A stretch of DNA of 5,937 nt, from NCBI GenBank assembly GCA_020443945.1, contig JAIZWN010000744.1:1-5937 (forward strand). The letters run 5' to 3'. The position numbers were made by a program, and so were the translations under genes. This stretch comes from Candidatus Thiosymbion ectosymbiont of Robbea hypermnestra. GTDB taxonomy: Bacteria > Pseudomonadota > Gammaproteobacteria > Chromatiales > Chromatiaceae. The notes beneath the pieces are model-generated. The model was given only the letters and a program-made list of their open reading frames with translations, did not search any database and had not been told where the DNA came from. Shown in pieces: positions 5,777 through 5,937 of the stretch. Every line of letters starts with the position of its first letter. Positions within the stretch are counted from its first letter, which is position 1.

Positions 5777-5852
5777 AGGGTGTCGCCAAAGCCCGGGGGT
5801 GGGCCTTTGCAACACCCTTCATAATAAGAGGGTGTTGCCAAAGGCGACACCC
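5777..5852. promoter_or_regulatory. Nested inverted repeats in the aminotransferase leader
   Basis: Four related motifs alternate in orientation: AGGGTGTCGCCAAAG (5777-5791, plus), CTTTGCAACACCCT (5805-5818, minus), AGGGTGTTGCCAAAG (5829-5843, plus) and GGCGACACCC (5843-5852, minus). GCAACACCCT (5809-5818) and AGGGTGTTGC (5829-5838) form a perfect 10-bp stem with a 10-nt A+T-rich loop, extendable by five pairs past a one-base bulge. GGGTGTCGCC (5778-5787) pairs exactly with GGCGACACCC (5843-5852) outside it. The second motif can instead pair with the first, so two exclusive folds exist. The loop read on the minus strand contains TATTAT, a 5-of-6 match to a -10 box, but I found no good -35. 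It may be an operator, a leader RNA switch or a stack of REP-like repeats. Confidence 0.65.
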
Positions 5853-5862
5853 GGCGCGGTCC

Positions 5863-5937
5863 TAGGGGACGTTCTCAATTCTCACACAAAGACACCAAGC
5901 CACAAAGGGATCGTGGGTCATGGGTAAGGCGCCGGTT
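5863..5937. repeat. Right terminal copy of the 75-bp inverted repeat
   Basis: This is the reverse complement of 2-76 with two mismatches. Three 9-bp units lie at 5881-5889, 5890-5898 and 5899-5907 (CTCACACAA, AGACACCAA, GCCACAAAG). It adjoins the leader of the aminotransferase gene; if that gene's promoter lies upstream of the nested palindrome, the promoter would fall in or beyond this repeat. Confidence 0.9.

Noticed and set aside
4827..5927. 366-codon plus-strand frame opposite the aminotransferase
   Set aside because: It is antisense to a gene with complete catalytic motifs and is Gly/Arg/His-rich, as expected for a complementary-strand artefact.
1..5937. The whole window as a transposon, given the terminal inverted repeats
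   Set aside because: There is no transposase, integrase or target duplication, the cargo is housekeeping genes, and the repeat core is a 9-bp array related to an internal intergenic array. A dispersed repeat at contig ends explains it more simply.

Overview
The window is a piece of a high-GC proteobacterial chromosome, most likely gammaproteobacterial. Lines sampled from lptF and the aminotransferase gene are about 67-70% G+C. The evidence for the lineage is an LptF-type lipopolysaccharide permease, an ApbE lipoprotein with a clear lipobox, a class Ib aspartate aminotransferase and abundant intergenic repeat families. The lineage is an inference from protein style; no rRNA or other marker gene is present. 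A 75-bp sequence lies at both extreme ends in opposite orientation. This is what an assembly contig cut at a dispersed repeat looks like, although a repeat-bounded unit cannot be excluded from the sequence alone.

Layout. Positions 1-760 hold no convincing gene. They are a mosaic of repeats: the left terminal repeat, a 44-nt near-perfect hairpin, and two direct copies (about 166-395 and 534-727) of a composite intergenic repeat, one carrying an extra 40-bp palindromic insert. Positions 761-1330 (minus) encode an unrecognised 189-residue protein in a stretch of about 45% G+C, probably acquired. Positions 1460-1693 (minus) encode an unrecognised 77-residue protein preceded by a near-consensus sigma-70 promoter. 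Positions 1847-2905 (minus) are apbE (FAD:protein FMN transferase lipoprotein). It diverges across an 88-bp gap from lptF (2994-4103, plus), which is not followed by lptG. A small conserved-looking protein (4170-4388, minus) converges on lptF. Positions 4389-4559 contain an AAAG-rich 9-bp-period repeat. Positions 4560-5741 (minus) are a class Ib aspartate (possibly also prephenate) aminotransferase with a leader full of nested inverted repeats, ending at the right terminal repeat.

The recognised genes are separate housekeeping functions: LPS transport, flavinylation of exported proteins, and amino-acid transamination. They do not form an evident pathway or a defence system. I see no CRISPR array, transposase, integrase, tRNA or rRNA. 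The points most worth a second look are the non-coding architecture (nested repeats, 9-bp-period arrays, the palindromic aminotransferase leader), the two orphan minus-strand ORFs, and the solitary lptF.
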